From Datisca glomerata (Eukaryota > Streptophyta > Magnoliopsida > Cucurbitales > Datiscaceae): DNA of 64,000 nt. The notes under the pieces were generated by a model. The model was given only the letters and a program-made list of their open reading frames with translations. It was not told the origin of the DNA and did no database searches. A program made the position numbers and the translations under genes. Positions 1-12,102 of this stretch are shown here, piece by piece (the stretch's first letter is position 1; every line of letters begins with the position of its first letter). The stretch covers positions 667,152 to 731,151 of the forward strand of contig QANY01005609.1 in the NCBI GenBank assembly GCA_003255025.1. Direction: 5' to 3'.

Positions 1-1518
1 GAGATTCAAGGGTCTAGCCGCAGCAAGAACACCTGGCTAGACCTAAGAAATTAATGACCGTCGGGCACTCATGCCCATCTGACAAGGTTAAGGGAAATCC
101 TCAGTCAAGGCAATCTCAACACCACTGACAAGGAAATCTATCAAGCATTATAGCTCGAAAGACAAGGATAAGGCCATTTGATGAGCGCTTCAATTTAAGG
201 ATTTATCTAGAGCAAAAATGCATCAATAAGTGATAAATGAAAGGTCCTCTGGCTAAGAACCAGTGTGCGAAAGGTTCATCAGACCAGACCTCCAGGGTGG
301 GAACACGAAAGGCTTTATAAAGGTTGTGACAAGTCTATATGACCCCCGACCTGCTTCAAAGGGGATTGCTCAAAAGGAAGGACCAAGTCCATCTTGTAGC
401 CCACTCAAGCTTAGAGTGAGAACAACCTTGCAGCCCAGGAACAAATTAAAGGATAAGGGTCTCATCTAGACCAAATTAAATCTCAACCGAGGTAAAACGT
501 TTATCCACTCGAGGTATGTTTATCACAGTTCATGCAACCAAGGGGACAAATAAGAGAAAAGCTAAAAAGGAGCCAAAGTTACTGAAGAAATTTGATTCTC
601 AAGGAAAAAAGGACTACAAGTACAAGCAAGGATAAATGTACAAAAATCTCCTCGGGTTAAGGGGACGCCCCTCCCAGGCTAACTTAAAAGTAAAAGAACC
701 CCCCCTCCACGTCTAGGATAATGGTCACAGGATTTTCATAGCTTTGTTGAACTCTTCTGAGGACTGGAAGACTTCGGTCACCCGTCGACTGAGGATGACG
801 ATGAATTAGTCTGATGCCCACACTAAGATAAGATAAAAAGTGGATTCAAACCATGGGCAACAAATAATTTTTAGCTGCCTTACCCACTCTTGAAGCATGC
901 TGCTAGAAGTAGCTGGAGGTCCAAAAGTACAAAGGTGGTAAAAGATGAGAGTGGGTCGTAGCTAGTAAAGTTTCTTCATTACGTATATGAGATTAAGGCT
1001 ACCAGCTGGATTATAGGCATTTTTCAAGGATGATGTTTCTACAGCCATGGGCAAGTAGCCAACATGGACAAAGGACTCACCAAACAAGCTTATTGACAAC
1101 AGGAAAATCACAGTGAACTAAACATCGATGACTTTGAGGCCTGACATTTTAAGGATGACAAAGAGGTGAACGACAACCATGGAAAGGCTAAGAGGATCTC
1201 AAAAGAAGCCTTCCAAAATGGAAGAGGCCTCAGAAGGGGAAGAACCATTATTTTCAGAAGGGAGAAAGAAGAATCGGGGGCATGAATGAAGGTTTCAACT
1301 CTGTAAGGATGATGAGGATGAAGGAAATGAAAAGGGAAATCGCCTATTTATAGGCCTAGAAGAAAACCGCATATCTAGTGGAGGTATTTATATTTATTAA
1401 ATAATATTGGTTGAATTTCTTGATTGTTTACATTAGTAATATATTTATTTTCTCTAAATTTGCTAAACAATACTAGAAACACTTTAAATTGTTTGCCAAA
1501 ATAATAAAACAAAATAGT
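1..1518. other. Non-coding DNA, probably part of an LTR retroelement
   Basis: No open frame here matches a known family. The composition changes at about 1380, from a purine-rich, moderately GC part to AT-rich DNA. Near 1343-1356 there is a CCTATTTATAGG-type TATA motif, as is common in plant LTR promoters on this strand. I infer an LTR or untranslated leader of a Ty3/gypsy element. No paired LTR or primer binding site was found, so this is only a suggestion. Confidence 0.25.
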
Positions 1519-2275
1519 TTAGTTACATTTGCAAGGAAAATCAAATTGTTTCGATCTGAGAATAAATTTCCAGGATTAGAAATTTATTCTATTATTAAGG
1601 CAAGTGATCAAATCATACAATTTGCTTTGATACAAAAATATCTTCTAAAAAATTAACTACGAAACTACAAAACATGTTTTGAAGTTACTTCCAAACAAAG
1701 TTTTGCTAGGTAATAATCTATTTTTAGCAATTTTGATTTCAATATTTAATACATTAGTAATTAAATGTCTGAGTTCTTTACTTGTAAACTTTTACGGGGA
1801 ATCATACAATGGAGAAATCTGAAGGTTCCGACTTCCTAGAATACAGAAAGATAGAACCTAGAATACTCAATCAAAATTCTTTTAAAATCAAAAAGCTCAA
1901 TGCAGGACAACTGCTTTTTGTTCAAAATCCTCATTCATTAATTATGGTAATAATGGATTTAAATATCCAAGAAATTCATGGATTAATGAATTGGATAAAA
2001 ATTTTACAGATGTTGGATTGAAGCATGATTTCAATGCAACATTAATTCAATGGTTTGAAAATGGTGAAAAAATAGGTTTTCGCAGACATAATGAAATCTA
2101 TTACGATAACAGAGAAATTCTAACTATGAACCTTTTGGTACAAGCAATTTTTAAAATTGAATTTCCAAACAAAATAATAAAATAATTTTTCATACTGGAA
2201 GGAGCCTTCTTCGTCATACCAGACAAATTCCAAATAATTCATAGGCATATAGTGGAATCTTTAACAAAAGGAATT
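1519..2275 (+). pseudogene. Endogenous RNA-virus-like relic: AlkB-type 2OG-Fe(II) oxygenase domain
   Basis: Three overlapping frames on this strand together read like the AlkB domain found inside replicases of some plant positive-strand RNA viruses, especially Betaflexiviridae. Frame 1 (1809-1940) leads in. Frame 2 (about 1941-2183) holds the block FNATLIQWFENGEKIGF followed by a tyrosine-aspartate and an ILT-x-N block. Frame 3 (2189-2275) holds FFVIP-x-x-FQ and the later histidine block HRHIVES. The order and spacing of these blocks are those of viral AlkB domains. The first iron-ligand site (about 2081-2092) has lost its usual His/Asp pair, and two frameshifts separate the blocks, so it cannot be functional. 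An open 45-codon stretch at 1519-1653 lies upstream and may be more of the same source. A copia relic begins abruptly at about 2275. A host ALKBH gene is the alternative, but the ILT-x-N and FF-x-x-P-x-x-FQ blocks fit viral forms better. Confidence 0.6.
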
Positions 2276-5051
2276 AGATTAGGTCATATCTCCAGAAAGT
2301 GAATAGAGATATTTGTGTTAGATAAAGTTCTCGGGCCCTTAGATTTCATAAACTTTGACGTTGTCCTAATTGTATAAAGGGTAAACAAACCAATATAATG
2401 AGATTTTGAAGTCAACAAGACTCAAGACATCGTAGAACTTATACATACGAATATTTGTGTACCATTCTCTTAAGTTTCTTGGTATTGTCAACAATACTTT
2501 ATAACGTTCATAGATGATTTTTAGATATGGCTACATATATCTCATTCACGAAAAGTCACAGTCATTGGATGCTTTCAAAAAATTTTAAGGCTGAAGTTGT
2601 GAACCAACTCAGCAAAAAGATCAAAAGCGTCAGATTTGACTTGGTGGTGAGGACTATTGAAGATATCATGATTCAGGTGAACAACGTCCATGACCGTTTG
2701 CTAAGTTCCTAGAGGAATGTGGTATCGTCCCACAGTACACTATGCCGGTTTCGTCCATTATGACTTATGAGTGGTGTTGCTGAAAGATGAAACAATACGC
2801 TTAAGGACATGGTGCGGAATATGATTAATCATTCTACCTTGCCAAAATCACTCTGGGAAGAAGCGCTTAAGACTGCAACATATATCCTTAATAGAGTTTC
2901 AACTAAAGTGGCTGCGAGAATCTCATATGAGTTTTGGACCGGTAAGAAGCCTAGTTTATAACATTTGTATGTTTGGGGATGTCTAGCTGAGGCAAGACCT
3001 TATAGGCCTAATGAAATGAAAAAATACTAAATGATGGTGAGTTACTATTTTATTGGATACTGTAAAAGATCCATGAGGTACAAGTTTTAGGATCCCACAA
3101 CTAAGTCGATTTTTTAGACGAAAAATGTCTGGTTCTTTTATGATGTCGACTTTGCTGGGGGAGATCCAGTTAGGGTTTTTGTCTTTTCAGGAGAAATATG
3201 TTGATATTTCCATAGATGTTATTAGCATTGATCTAGACTACATTCTTGACCTTGCTCATGACACAACATATTAAGAGAATATGGGAGAACCTCCCACTTA
3301 AGAATTTATTCTAGAAGAACAAACTCTAGCACCTTAAGAACCTATGACATTAAGGAGATCTACTAGAGAGAGGAGAAGTGCATTGCCAGATGATTACATT
3401 ATATTTCTCCAAGAATATGAGGTAGACATTGGAGTGATGGAAGATGACTCGATCAACTTTTGTCAAGCCATGGAAAGTTCTAACTCTCAGAAGTGGATTG
3501 ATGTCATAAATGAAGAGATTAAATCCATGAAGGACATGACGTGTGAGATCTTGTCCCATTACCAAAGGTGCAAAACCCATTGGTTGCAAATGGATTTTTA
3601 AGACTAAGATCGATTCAAAAGGTAATGTGGAAATATACAAGGCTCATCTTGTCACAAGAGCTTTACACAAAAAGAAGGCATCGACTATATAAAGACTTTC
3701 TCTCTGGTTTCTTTGAAAAACTCTCTGAGAATTATAATGGCATTGGTGGTGTATTTCAATCTTGAGTTACATAAAATGGATGTGAAGGCAACATTTCTCA
3801 ATGGTAACATTGAATAGATGATTTACATGGTGCAGCCAGAAAACTTTGTGTTGGGAGACCCAAAGAATATGATTTGCATGCTTAAGAAATTCATCTATGG
3901 ACTCAAGCAAGCATCTCGACAATGGTATTTCAAGGTTCATCAAGTGATCATCTCGTTCGATTTTGATATGGATTTGATCGATGATTGTATATACCATATG
4001 TTCTGTGGGAGCAAGCATATGTTTTTTATTTTATATATGGATGACAACTTGCTTGCCAGCAACAATATAGGCTTATTACACGACACTAAGAGATTTCTAG
4101 CTAAGAATTTTGAGACGAAAGATCTTGGTGACATCACTTTTGTATTAGGCATCCAAATACACAGAGATCATTCTCAGGGTATTCTTGGATTATCACAAGA
4201 GAGCCATATTGAAAAGGTTCTCAAAAGATATGGCATGTAAGACTGTAAACCAGGTGATACCTATGTAGCTAAGAGAGATAAGTTTAGTCTCAATTAGTGC
4301 CCTAAGAATGATTTTAAGGAAAAAGAAATGCAGAAGATTCTGTTTGCCTTAAGGAGTCGGATGTATGCTCAGGTTTGTACATGTCTGGATATTGCATACA
4401 TGGTTGGGATGTTAGGCATATATTTAAGAAATCCAGACATAGACCGTGGGAAAGTTGCTAAACGGGTATTGCAGTACTTATAGAGAATAAAATACTACAT
4501 GCTCATGTATCAGAGGTTGGATTAGATTGAGACCATTAGGCATACTGGCTCTGATTTCGCTAGATGCATAGATGGTATGAAATCTACATTTGGCTATATT
4601 TTTCTACTTGCTGGAGGTGCTATCGCCTGGAAGAATGCTAAATAGTCACTTATAGCCTCTTCTACCATGGCAGCAAAGTTCATAGTATTTTATAAGGCAT
4701 ACAATCATAGAATATGGCTGTGAAATTTTATCACTGGGCTACATAAAATGGACGGTATTGAGAGACCAACCAAGTTATTTTTTATGATAATAAGTTAGAA
4801 ATTCTATATACTAATAACAACATAAGCTCAACAAAAGTCAAAGTATAAAGACATCACATTCCTAGTTGTTAAGGAAAGAGTTTAGAGTGGACAGATTCCT
4901 ATAGAGCACGCCGGAACAAACTCCATGATTGCGGATCCACCTCCATGATTGCGGATCCACTTACTAAGAGATATGCCACCCAAACAGTTTCACGAGCACA
5001 TTGCTCATATGGTTTCCATATCGGTTAATGATATTCGGTTTTAGTGGGAGA
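2275..5051 (+). pseudogene. Ty1/copia polyprotein relic (integrase, RT, RNase H)
   Basis: Decayed pol of a Ty1/copia retrotransposon, which copies itself through RNA and integrates cDNA. It starts in the pre-integrase region (LGHIS near 2275, then LDF-x-NFDV). The integrase core follows, with RYGYIYLIHEKS-like residues near 2520-2570 and the LWGEALKTA-like region near 2850. The reverse transcriptase runs from about 3480 to 4250: KMDVKATFLNG near 3777, MICMLKKFIYGLKQASRQW near 3870 and the YMDD active site near 4036. RNase H follows, with GGAIAWKNAK near 4615 and a DPLTKR-like end near 4960. There are many stops and at least three frameshifts. Gag, protease and the 5-prime LTR are absent; the left edge abuts the virus-like relic. 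A purine tract at 5041-5051 marks the start of the 3-prime LTR. Confidence 0.9.
4921..4960 (+). repeat. Exact 20-bp tandem duplication in RNase H
   Basis: Two identical 20-bp units, 4921-4940 and 4941-4960, lie side by side in the end of the copia RNase H region and shift its frame. It looks like a local replication-slippage event in a dead element. Confidence 0.9.
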
Positions 5052-5926
5052 TTTTATTTTTAGATGCTCTTGTTATATAGACAATCTTTTAGGTATTTTG
5101 ATTTATGGACATTTTGAGGTACTTTCTGCGAAAACAAAGTTTTGATTTATTAACATTCTCATTTCAGTATAGTTTGATCTCACTAAGGTTTAAGGTGGAC
5201 CAATTTGAAATAGGCATGTCAAGATAACATTACATGAAATTTTCATGCTACACATCCACATCATAATCCATATAATTCAGTTGTATTGATACATGTGACC
5301 ATTGATGTGTTAAGTTATGTTTGATGTAACGAATGTCACTTTAATCCCATGTTGGTATGACTTATGGACCAGATTAGTTTTAGATATATTTTGGTAATGA
5401 TAGCAAAGTTAAGCTCATTCGGTTATTTTGCAAGGAAAATTTATAAGGTTACACATACAGCCCAAATAATGATTGTTAGATCATTAATCTAACGTTGAAT
5501 TTATATGTGAATAATTATGTGTTGTAGACTGTCAAATAAGATTAAACTCAATTAAAAGTGATCGGCTAAGGTTTGGGTAATTTAGGATTTAATGTATCAG
5601 ATAGAGTGTGGGCCTTTGATGAGCAGAAACTTTAGGGTAATTTCTATTTTTATGATGAGTTAAAACAAAAATACCAAAAGATAACATAAATGTTATCTAT
5701 ATAGTAGTTATAGTCCTTAGATCATACGATTAAGAAAAATAATTATATTCTCTCTAATATTCTATCATTAAAGAGAAAATAGAGAGACTTGATCAAAATG
5801 AACTCTCTCTTAGAGAATCATATAGATTTGGAAGGCTAACCGCTCGGTTCTATAGAGCAATTTATTGTCATGGATTCATGTACACTTTTGCTTAATTCAT
5901 TATTTAATTCTTTATGATCCAACATG
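5052..5926 (+). mobile_element. 3-prime LTR of the copia relic (end approximate)
   Basis: Follows the polypurine tract AGTGGGAGA at 5043-5051, the normal border between copia pol and the 3-prime LTR. The body is AT-rich and non-coding, with a GGAAGGCTAACCGCTCGG-type segment near 5830 of the kind seen towards the end of copia LTRs. I place the right end near the GATCCAACA at 5918-5926. Without a 5-prime LTR to compare, this is an estimate. Confidence 0.5.
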
Positions 5927-8594
5927 TATGCTCGTGTGATTTTAAGAAACGATTTATACCCATAAACATTTTCTCTTTAACAAGGGTCTATAAGGAAATA
6001 ACCATATAGAGAGATATTCTCCTTAAATGTTTCTCCATTCTAAAATGAAAACACAATAGGGGATACATTGAACATGAACTAGATCTCATTCTCAAGCCCT
6101 ATAAATAAGATGGTGTCCCTTCATAAAATGATATTCACTCCCTTCCAACATATTGTTCTTCTATCAAAATAATTACTAACTTGATCGTGAGAGGATATTA
6201 TACTTGTGGTCGATAAAAACAACATGGGCTAGAGCTCACTTCAAATAAGATTTTAGGCAAGACCCAATACTCATCTTATAATGAGGGCCATAAAATACCA
6301 GCCCAAGGGCTCTGGACAATGTACCAACTTTATAAGGCCCAAGGTCACCCTCTTGAGGTCTTTTATCTTGACAACGATGAGGAGCTGAGGCCATGATATA
6401 GTCAAATTATGGAGGATCAGATGATAGGGGTACAACATCATCATCAAGGACACTCCTAGTACCTAACACTCGGGTTAGGGGCATGCATACAGTCAATAGA
6501 ATAAGACATATTCGATGCATGGGAAATGTAATTTCTACGAAAATAATGTTAAGAGCGCATAAAAGACAGGTACTACTCGCCGGAAGGTCGTCGAAAAACA
6601 TGGAACTTAGAAAATGCATAAAATAAATGAAGACCTAAAGAGATTTACCAAACAAACTATAAGGATGTAAGGAGAGGGAAGAGCAGTAACCTTTGTGATT
6701 AAAGGAGAAATTTGTTGACCTGAAATTTGTTGACCTAAGAAATCCTTCACGAAGAATATCAAGTAAACTCCAACACCATTAAAGGGAAAAAAGAGATAAA
6801 AATATTGGAAAAAGTGAAATGAGATTGAGAAATGGTGGAGGAGATGAGTGAATTTGGATGAAGGGTTTGAGTGTTATTTATATAAGAGGGAGGTGAAAAT
6901 TTGGAGAAATGAGAGGGAAAACTTCAAATTTTGGATAAAAAAGAAGAGGGAAAATAGGAGGGAAGATTCAAAAAATTGAAATTCCAAAAGAGCGGGAAAG
7001 AGATACACACATAGAGATTAATCATATTCAAAAAATTGAATATGATTAGTTAATTTACTTCTAAAATTAAATTAATCAAAAAATAAAATAAATTCTAGCT
7101 TTGATGTGTGCGCTGCAAGTAGTCTTCAACCCACACTTATCCTTAATTGATGTGGTTTCTAACCACAACCCTTCCCTTTTTTTTATTTAGTCTGTTGTGG
7201 GCCTTCCCATAATGCTTCTCACGGGCTACCGGCCCAATATATCTGTATCTAAACAGCCGTGGCTTCGCTGCCGGCGTCGCCACACGGCACCGGTACCCCA
7301 TCATTGGTGGTAACCATCACCATCCGATGACCTTAATGTAAAAAATAAAAAAATACTCAAAATAATTATATAAAAAAATATTCTTAAAGCTAATAATTCA
7401 GCATATAATAATTAAATTCAAGAATATTAAAAGATAGTACACATCCATATGATTATGTAAGAGATAGTCCATTTTATTTAAACCTTTCTATTTTTTCACT
7501 AACTATTGTATGTTAAAAAGAATGAAAGGTTAACTTAATCATATTATATGTTATTTTTTAATATTTTTATTTTAACCTATCATATTAATATTTCAATTAC
7601 ATACCTTAAGGAGAAAATGAGGTGAAAGAGTCATTTCATTTTACTGTTTTAGAGAACGGGTCAAAATTATTTCATTTGAACAAAAACCGAATTTTCCATA
7701 GGGTTTGAATGAGAAAGAGTCTATCAATGGTGGAAGAACAAGATGGTCAAATTCGCTTCCCATTTTAACTAACCCAGATATATGGAATTTCTATCCCCTC
7801 GAATTCTTCGAGAAACCCCTTGAAGGATGCTGAAAATCATAAAAATAACAAAATCTATCAATAGAGAAGGAATTGGAATAATCTGAATAGGAAAATGAAG
7901 GGGCTGTTGATTGAGATTTGGGTTGGTGACGTGGTTGAGGTTGGGAATAACTAGTGGGTTTAGGAGGTTGTGTAGTGAAGAAGTTTACAATATCCCAAAA
8001 GAAGAGAAAAATTGGTAACCCTATCAGAAGACGATTTCAGATATGTTCGCCAGGTCAATTGCCAACTAAAAGGATACACGTGCGAATCGTGAAGAAAATG
8101 AAGAAAAAATCGGGTTTGATGGTAGAGAAAGATGCAACAGTCGATCGGAGCTAAGGAAGAAGACGAATGAAGAAGAAAGAGAAAGAACAAAGCATATGAA
8201 ACAACTCAGCCAACGTGTCTACTAATGGATTGGAGAGGAAACTGGCTATTGTCACAGCTGTATTTTTGGGATAAAAACAGTTGTCTTCCTCACCCACTTT
8301 TTGCTATATATAAAAATATTATATTATCACGTATCTATAAAAATATATTAAAAACAAATTATTATATTAATATATTAATTATATATTAATATATATTAAT
8401 ATATATTATGTTATATAAAAATATATTATAATATACTAGTACATAAATTTTGTATAAAAAAATTACTGTTAAAAAAATGATCATTCTTGTAAATATAATT
8501 TTTTGTCATTCTCTTACTTATTTCTTAAAAATGGATTAGTTCCTTAAAGACTTTTTTAAAGAAAATAAGCCAGTTTAAGAAAATAAAAAAAGAA
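5927..8594. other. Non-coding stretch, mixed repeat debris
   Basis: No convincing gene. 6060-7100 is purine-rich repeat-like DNA. Around 7140-7330 there is a GC-richer island without an open frame. 7320-7640 is very AT-rich. A 66-codon open frame at 7954-8154 has low-complexity lysine-rich content and no recognised domain. 8340-8420 is a run of TATTAATATA-type palindromes. Confidence 0.5.
8340..8425. repeat. AT-only palindromic repeat
   Basis: Overlapping palindromes of the type ATATATTAATATATATTAAT form an AT-only tract that could extrude cruciforms. It is a typical intergenic low-complexity sequence or the decayed core of a small inverted-repeat element. Confidence 0.6.
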
Positions 8595-9160
8595 TGTCCC
8601 AAAAAATATTATTTTGCACAAATGACTAAGTTTTATAATGACGCACCTAAAAAAATTATAAATAGACAAGATTGCCCCACTAATAAAGGGTCTTGTTCGC
8701 GCAACAAACTTAGTGAAAAACGTTATTCGCGTAACAACCACGCGCTAAATGTTACATAGTATATAGATATATACTCTATGCTATATAATAATATACTATG
8801 TTATGCATATTTACCCTAGTATATTTTAATATACTATCAGTATGTCATAGTATATATGTAATATATTTTATATACCATCAATAAATCATAGTATATGTAT
8901 AGTATATTTTTATGTACTATTAGTATATTTTTATAAACCATCCGGTACCGTACCCCTTCCCACACCCAAGCCCCGCCCCTCCTTCTTCTTCTTCATCTCT
9001 CTCGCTTGAAAACCCAAAATCCAGGGAGGAAGAGAATTATCATATAAAAACCAAATATGGTTGAGCTGAAGGAAGCTGTGGCTAGATCTGGTAGTGGTGG
9101 TCAGGGAAGCCGCGGCTAGATCTGGTCTTGGCGAAAGGCAGAAAAGCGGTCGGCGACCGC
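8595..9160. repeat. Dispersed repeat, copy 1
   Basis: Shares with 9725-10110 the same sequence of landmarks: a TTTGCACAAAT start, CCCCACTAATAA / CCTCACTAATAA, GATATATACTCTATG, a series of AGTATAT-type AT motifs, a CATCCGGTA block, then GATCTGGTAG...GGTCAGGGAAG. Copy 1 has about 100 bp of extra GC-rich sequence at 8950-9060 between the AT part and the GATCTGG part. Identity is imperfect, so the duplication is old. No coding domain is visible. Confidence 0.7.
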
Positions 9161-9724
9161 AACAAGGGAGATTGGCGGTCATGATCGCTGGTCTCACTAT
9201 GGTGAAGATGAAACCCTAGGTATTGTCACGAAGAGTAACAAAAAATCTGAGGCACGACTGGAGAAAAAGGAAAAATGTGAAGAAGGAAATACGTTGTAAA
9301 ATATTAGAGAATGCAAGAATAAAGAAGAGGAAGAAGGAAGACGAAAGAGAAGGGTGAGCGAGAGAAAACGAATGAAGAAGAAGGTTGTGCAGAAAAATAT
9401 TTAAAATATTAAAATATTAAAAAGATACAATTAATTATACTAAGGGTAAAAACGTAAACGATCAAATAAAATCATAACTAACTAAAAATTAAATGGAGAT
9501 TCTGGTCATTTGTATAAAATATAAAATTAAAAGATATAATATAAAATTAAAATTTAAAGTGATCTAACTTCTTAATATTCCCATCCCTAAATGAGCCTAC
9601 ATTAATAGCCAAATGATCCAAAAGTTAGTAGATCAATTTTAATAGGACTCAACCTTATTTGATAGTCTGCAACATATAATTATTTGGCTCAATTAGGCAA
9701 ATATGCCACAATAGGAAAACAAAA

Positions 9725-10110
9725 AAAATGATAAAAAAATTATAATTTGCACAAATTACTGAAATTTATAATAGCTCATCCTTAAAACCTAAAAAACATA
9801 GTATAATATACAACATTGCCTCACTAATAAGGGACCCTCTTGCAACACTCGTGCACAATGTTACGTAGTTTGTTGATATATACTCTATGGTATATAATAA
9901 TATACTAGTACATTTTTACATGTCATCAGTATATCGCATTATATATATGATATATTTCTACATAATATTAGTCATAGTATATATATAGTTTATTTTTAAA
10001 AATCATGCATCCGGTATATTTTTATATACCATCGTGGTGAAAAAAGCCGAGACCAGATCTGGTAGAGGAGGTCAGGGAAGTCGCGACCAGATCTGGTCCC
10101 AACGATCCTA
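9725..10110. repeat. Dispersed repeat, copy 2
   Basis: Second member of the pair, in the same orientation as 8595-9160, with the same landmarks in the same order. It ends with two GATCTGGT motifs (10054 and 10090). The pair could be two members of a non-autonomous transposon family or an old local duplication. I see no clear terminal inverted repeats. Confidence 0.7.
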
Positions 10111-11900
10111 CAGAGCTCGATGGCAGTGAAGTTCACGACGGATTTAATGCCAGTAAGAGATACATAGACGATTGAAAGGGTGGTTTTCAATGAGGGAGAA
10201 GAAGTTGAAGCTGATGGAGTCGAGTAGATAATTTTTTCATCGAAATTAGAACGGAAGTCTTGCATGAGGGATAGTAAAAGCGATACAAAAAAGGTTATTG
10301 GGGTTGGTTTGTGAGTAAGAGAATTGGGTGTTTAGCCCGCTATGAATAATGTTTATAGTATTTGCTACAGCTTCAATAGTTCAATGTATGTAATCACAAA
10401 TTCTCTAAATTTAGCAGAATAGTTTTCTCTGTAGTATGATGATTTTAACTCAAAATCTCTGCTGTTGTTTGGTTCGCAAGAAAGTTTAAAGAAGTAAATT
10501 TCTGAAATTTGGTGTTAAAATGACGAGAGAGATCCAACAAGGCCAACTTAATTTTCCGTCCATTTCTCGCCAACCAAATAGATAACATCGTTTTTGTAAC
10601 AACTGTTTTCGGTGAAGATTGCATCTTGCCAGAGATGGATGCAGAGATCATGGTTACCATATATATAAATAAAAGCAAACGAATAATTTTATTTACTGGT
10701 AATTATAGAGACAGACAAAGCTTAAATCCACTAAACAAAAAAATCAAACCCGCATTATACATATAAAAATCTAAAATATTAAAACCTAAAAACAATACAG
10801 AGTCTCATAACCTTTAAATCTAGAAGAAATACATACTGGCAAAAATAAAAGAAAACAACCAAAACTGCCACCGATCTAGATCTTTGTATAAAAAGCCTAC
10901 TATCAAGCTTTTCACATAAGGAGAATTATTATTACAAGAAACTAACTTACTGTCAACATATTATGAGTAAGAAAGCTAAGGAAAAATTCATTACCTGACA
11001 TTGGGGTTTAAGAAAAACCAATCAAGCCAACTGAATTGAATTATGTCGTGATTCTTGAAAACATGTGCATTTCAGTTCGGTCTGTGATTTTTAAGAAAAT
11101 TGCACTGAACCAATCTCTCTTCACACTCACTCTCCTCTAATTCCCTCTCATTTCATTTATCAAACCCTAGTTTATCTCCTTTGTTGTCTTACAGTCTCCC
11201 TCTAATTTTGTTTTCTCATTGCAATATTCATTGTCATTCTTTCGCGTTGTATTTTTTTGTTGCGTTCTCTCTCTAAGGACTTACTTTTAAAATAAATTGG
11301 GACTTATGGTTTGGGGTTTGAATCTTCCAGGTTTTTTTCCCTAATCTTTGATTGATCTGGTAATTGGATTTAGGGCTTCAACGGTTTTCATCAAATTAAA
11401 ATACATAGGACTTAGATTTGTTTGGCTTGATTAAGTTTAAATTATTTTAGAAAAATATTTAGGGCTTGGTTATATTCATTGGTCGTTCCTGTCCAATTCG
11501 GCTCGGTTTCCGCCAAATTCTCACAATTTGATTCAGTTCAGTTATTCATCACTAATCGGTTAAGTTCAGTTTCTATTAGCAGAAGTCGTATATGTGGTTC
11601 AGTTTAATATAACCCCTAAAACAGTATTGAATCGAACAACTTACACCCGACCCTATCTCCACACACAGATATACCGTGGGTTGACCGAGAAAGACCATAA
11701 GAAAGAGTCTAGGTCTTGCAACAACTGTTAGTGTTTCATGATTGACTAATTATGAAAACAAATTGCATAATTGGTCCTACATTCTAATCGAACGTGGGAC
11801 AAGGGTGAGCTACAATAGCGTTGGACCATTCAACCCCTTGGTTTAACACTAAAAAAAAGAATAATTTTAATATTCATTTAATATTTAATCCACAGTTTTT
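10111..11900. other. Intergenic region upstream of the CAR-like gene
   Basis: No supported coding gene. A CT-rich stretch with an AAACCCTA (telo-box-like) motif at 11162-11169 looks like a decayed promoter or leader. 11460-11640 contains GGTTCGG/GATTCAGTTCAG-type low-complexity motifs. On the minus strand around 10445-10700 there is an intron-like or leader-like sequence, but no exon could be tied to it. Confidence 0.4.
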
Positions 11901-11915
11901 CATTTTTGTGGGTAA

Positions 11916-11922
11916 TATATAA
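11916..11922 (+). promoter_or_regulatory. Probable TATA box of the CAR-like gene
   Basis: TATATAA lies 187 bp before the start codon at 12103, leaving room for a leader of about 150 bases. It is the best-placed TATA motif for the gene, in a region without other coding signals. Assignment is by position only. Confidence 0.5.
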
Positions 11923-12102
11923 GGAATTATAAAAGAATGTGTTTGATCAAGTCAAAGTAAAAGTTGTGAAAGAGCTAGCTTCCTCTGGAGAAAGTCAGAT
12001 GCATTATTGTTTGTTCTTGTTGGGCATGCTTGAAAGTTCTTCTCCATTTCTTTTCCTTCCATATAAAAATTTTCTAGTAGAAGCCTCAAATAATACTTAC
12101 CA

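Noticed and set aside
2275..2302. Extending the viral-like frame to the stop at 2300
   Set aside because: The last residues (LGHISRK) fit the copia pre-integrase motif better and continue into LDF-x-NFDV, so the viral-like part was ended near 2275.
7954..8154. 66-codon open frame as a gene
   Set aside because: Lysine/arginine-rich low-complexity sequence, no domain, no splice partners or promoter, and an open frame on the other strand overlaps it.
11162..11169. AAACCCTA as telomeric repeat
   Set aside because: Single copy; more likely a telo-box-like promoter motif or chance.
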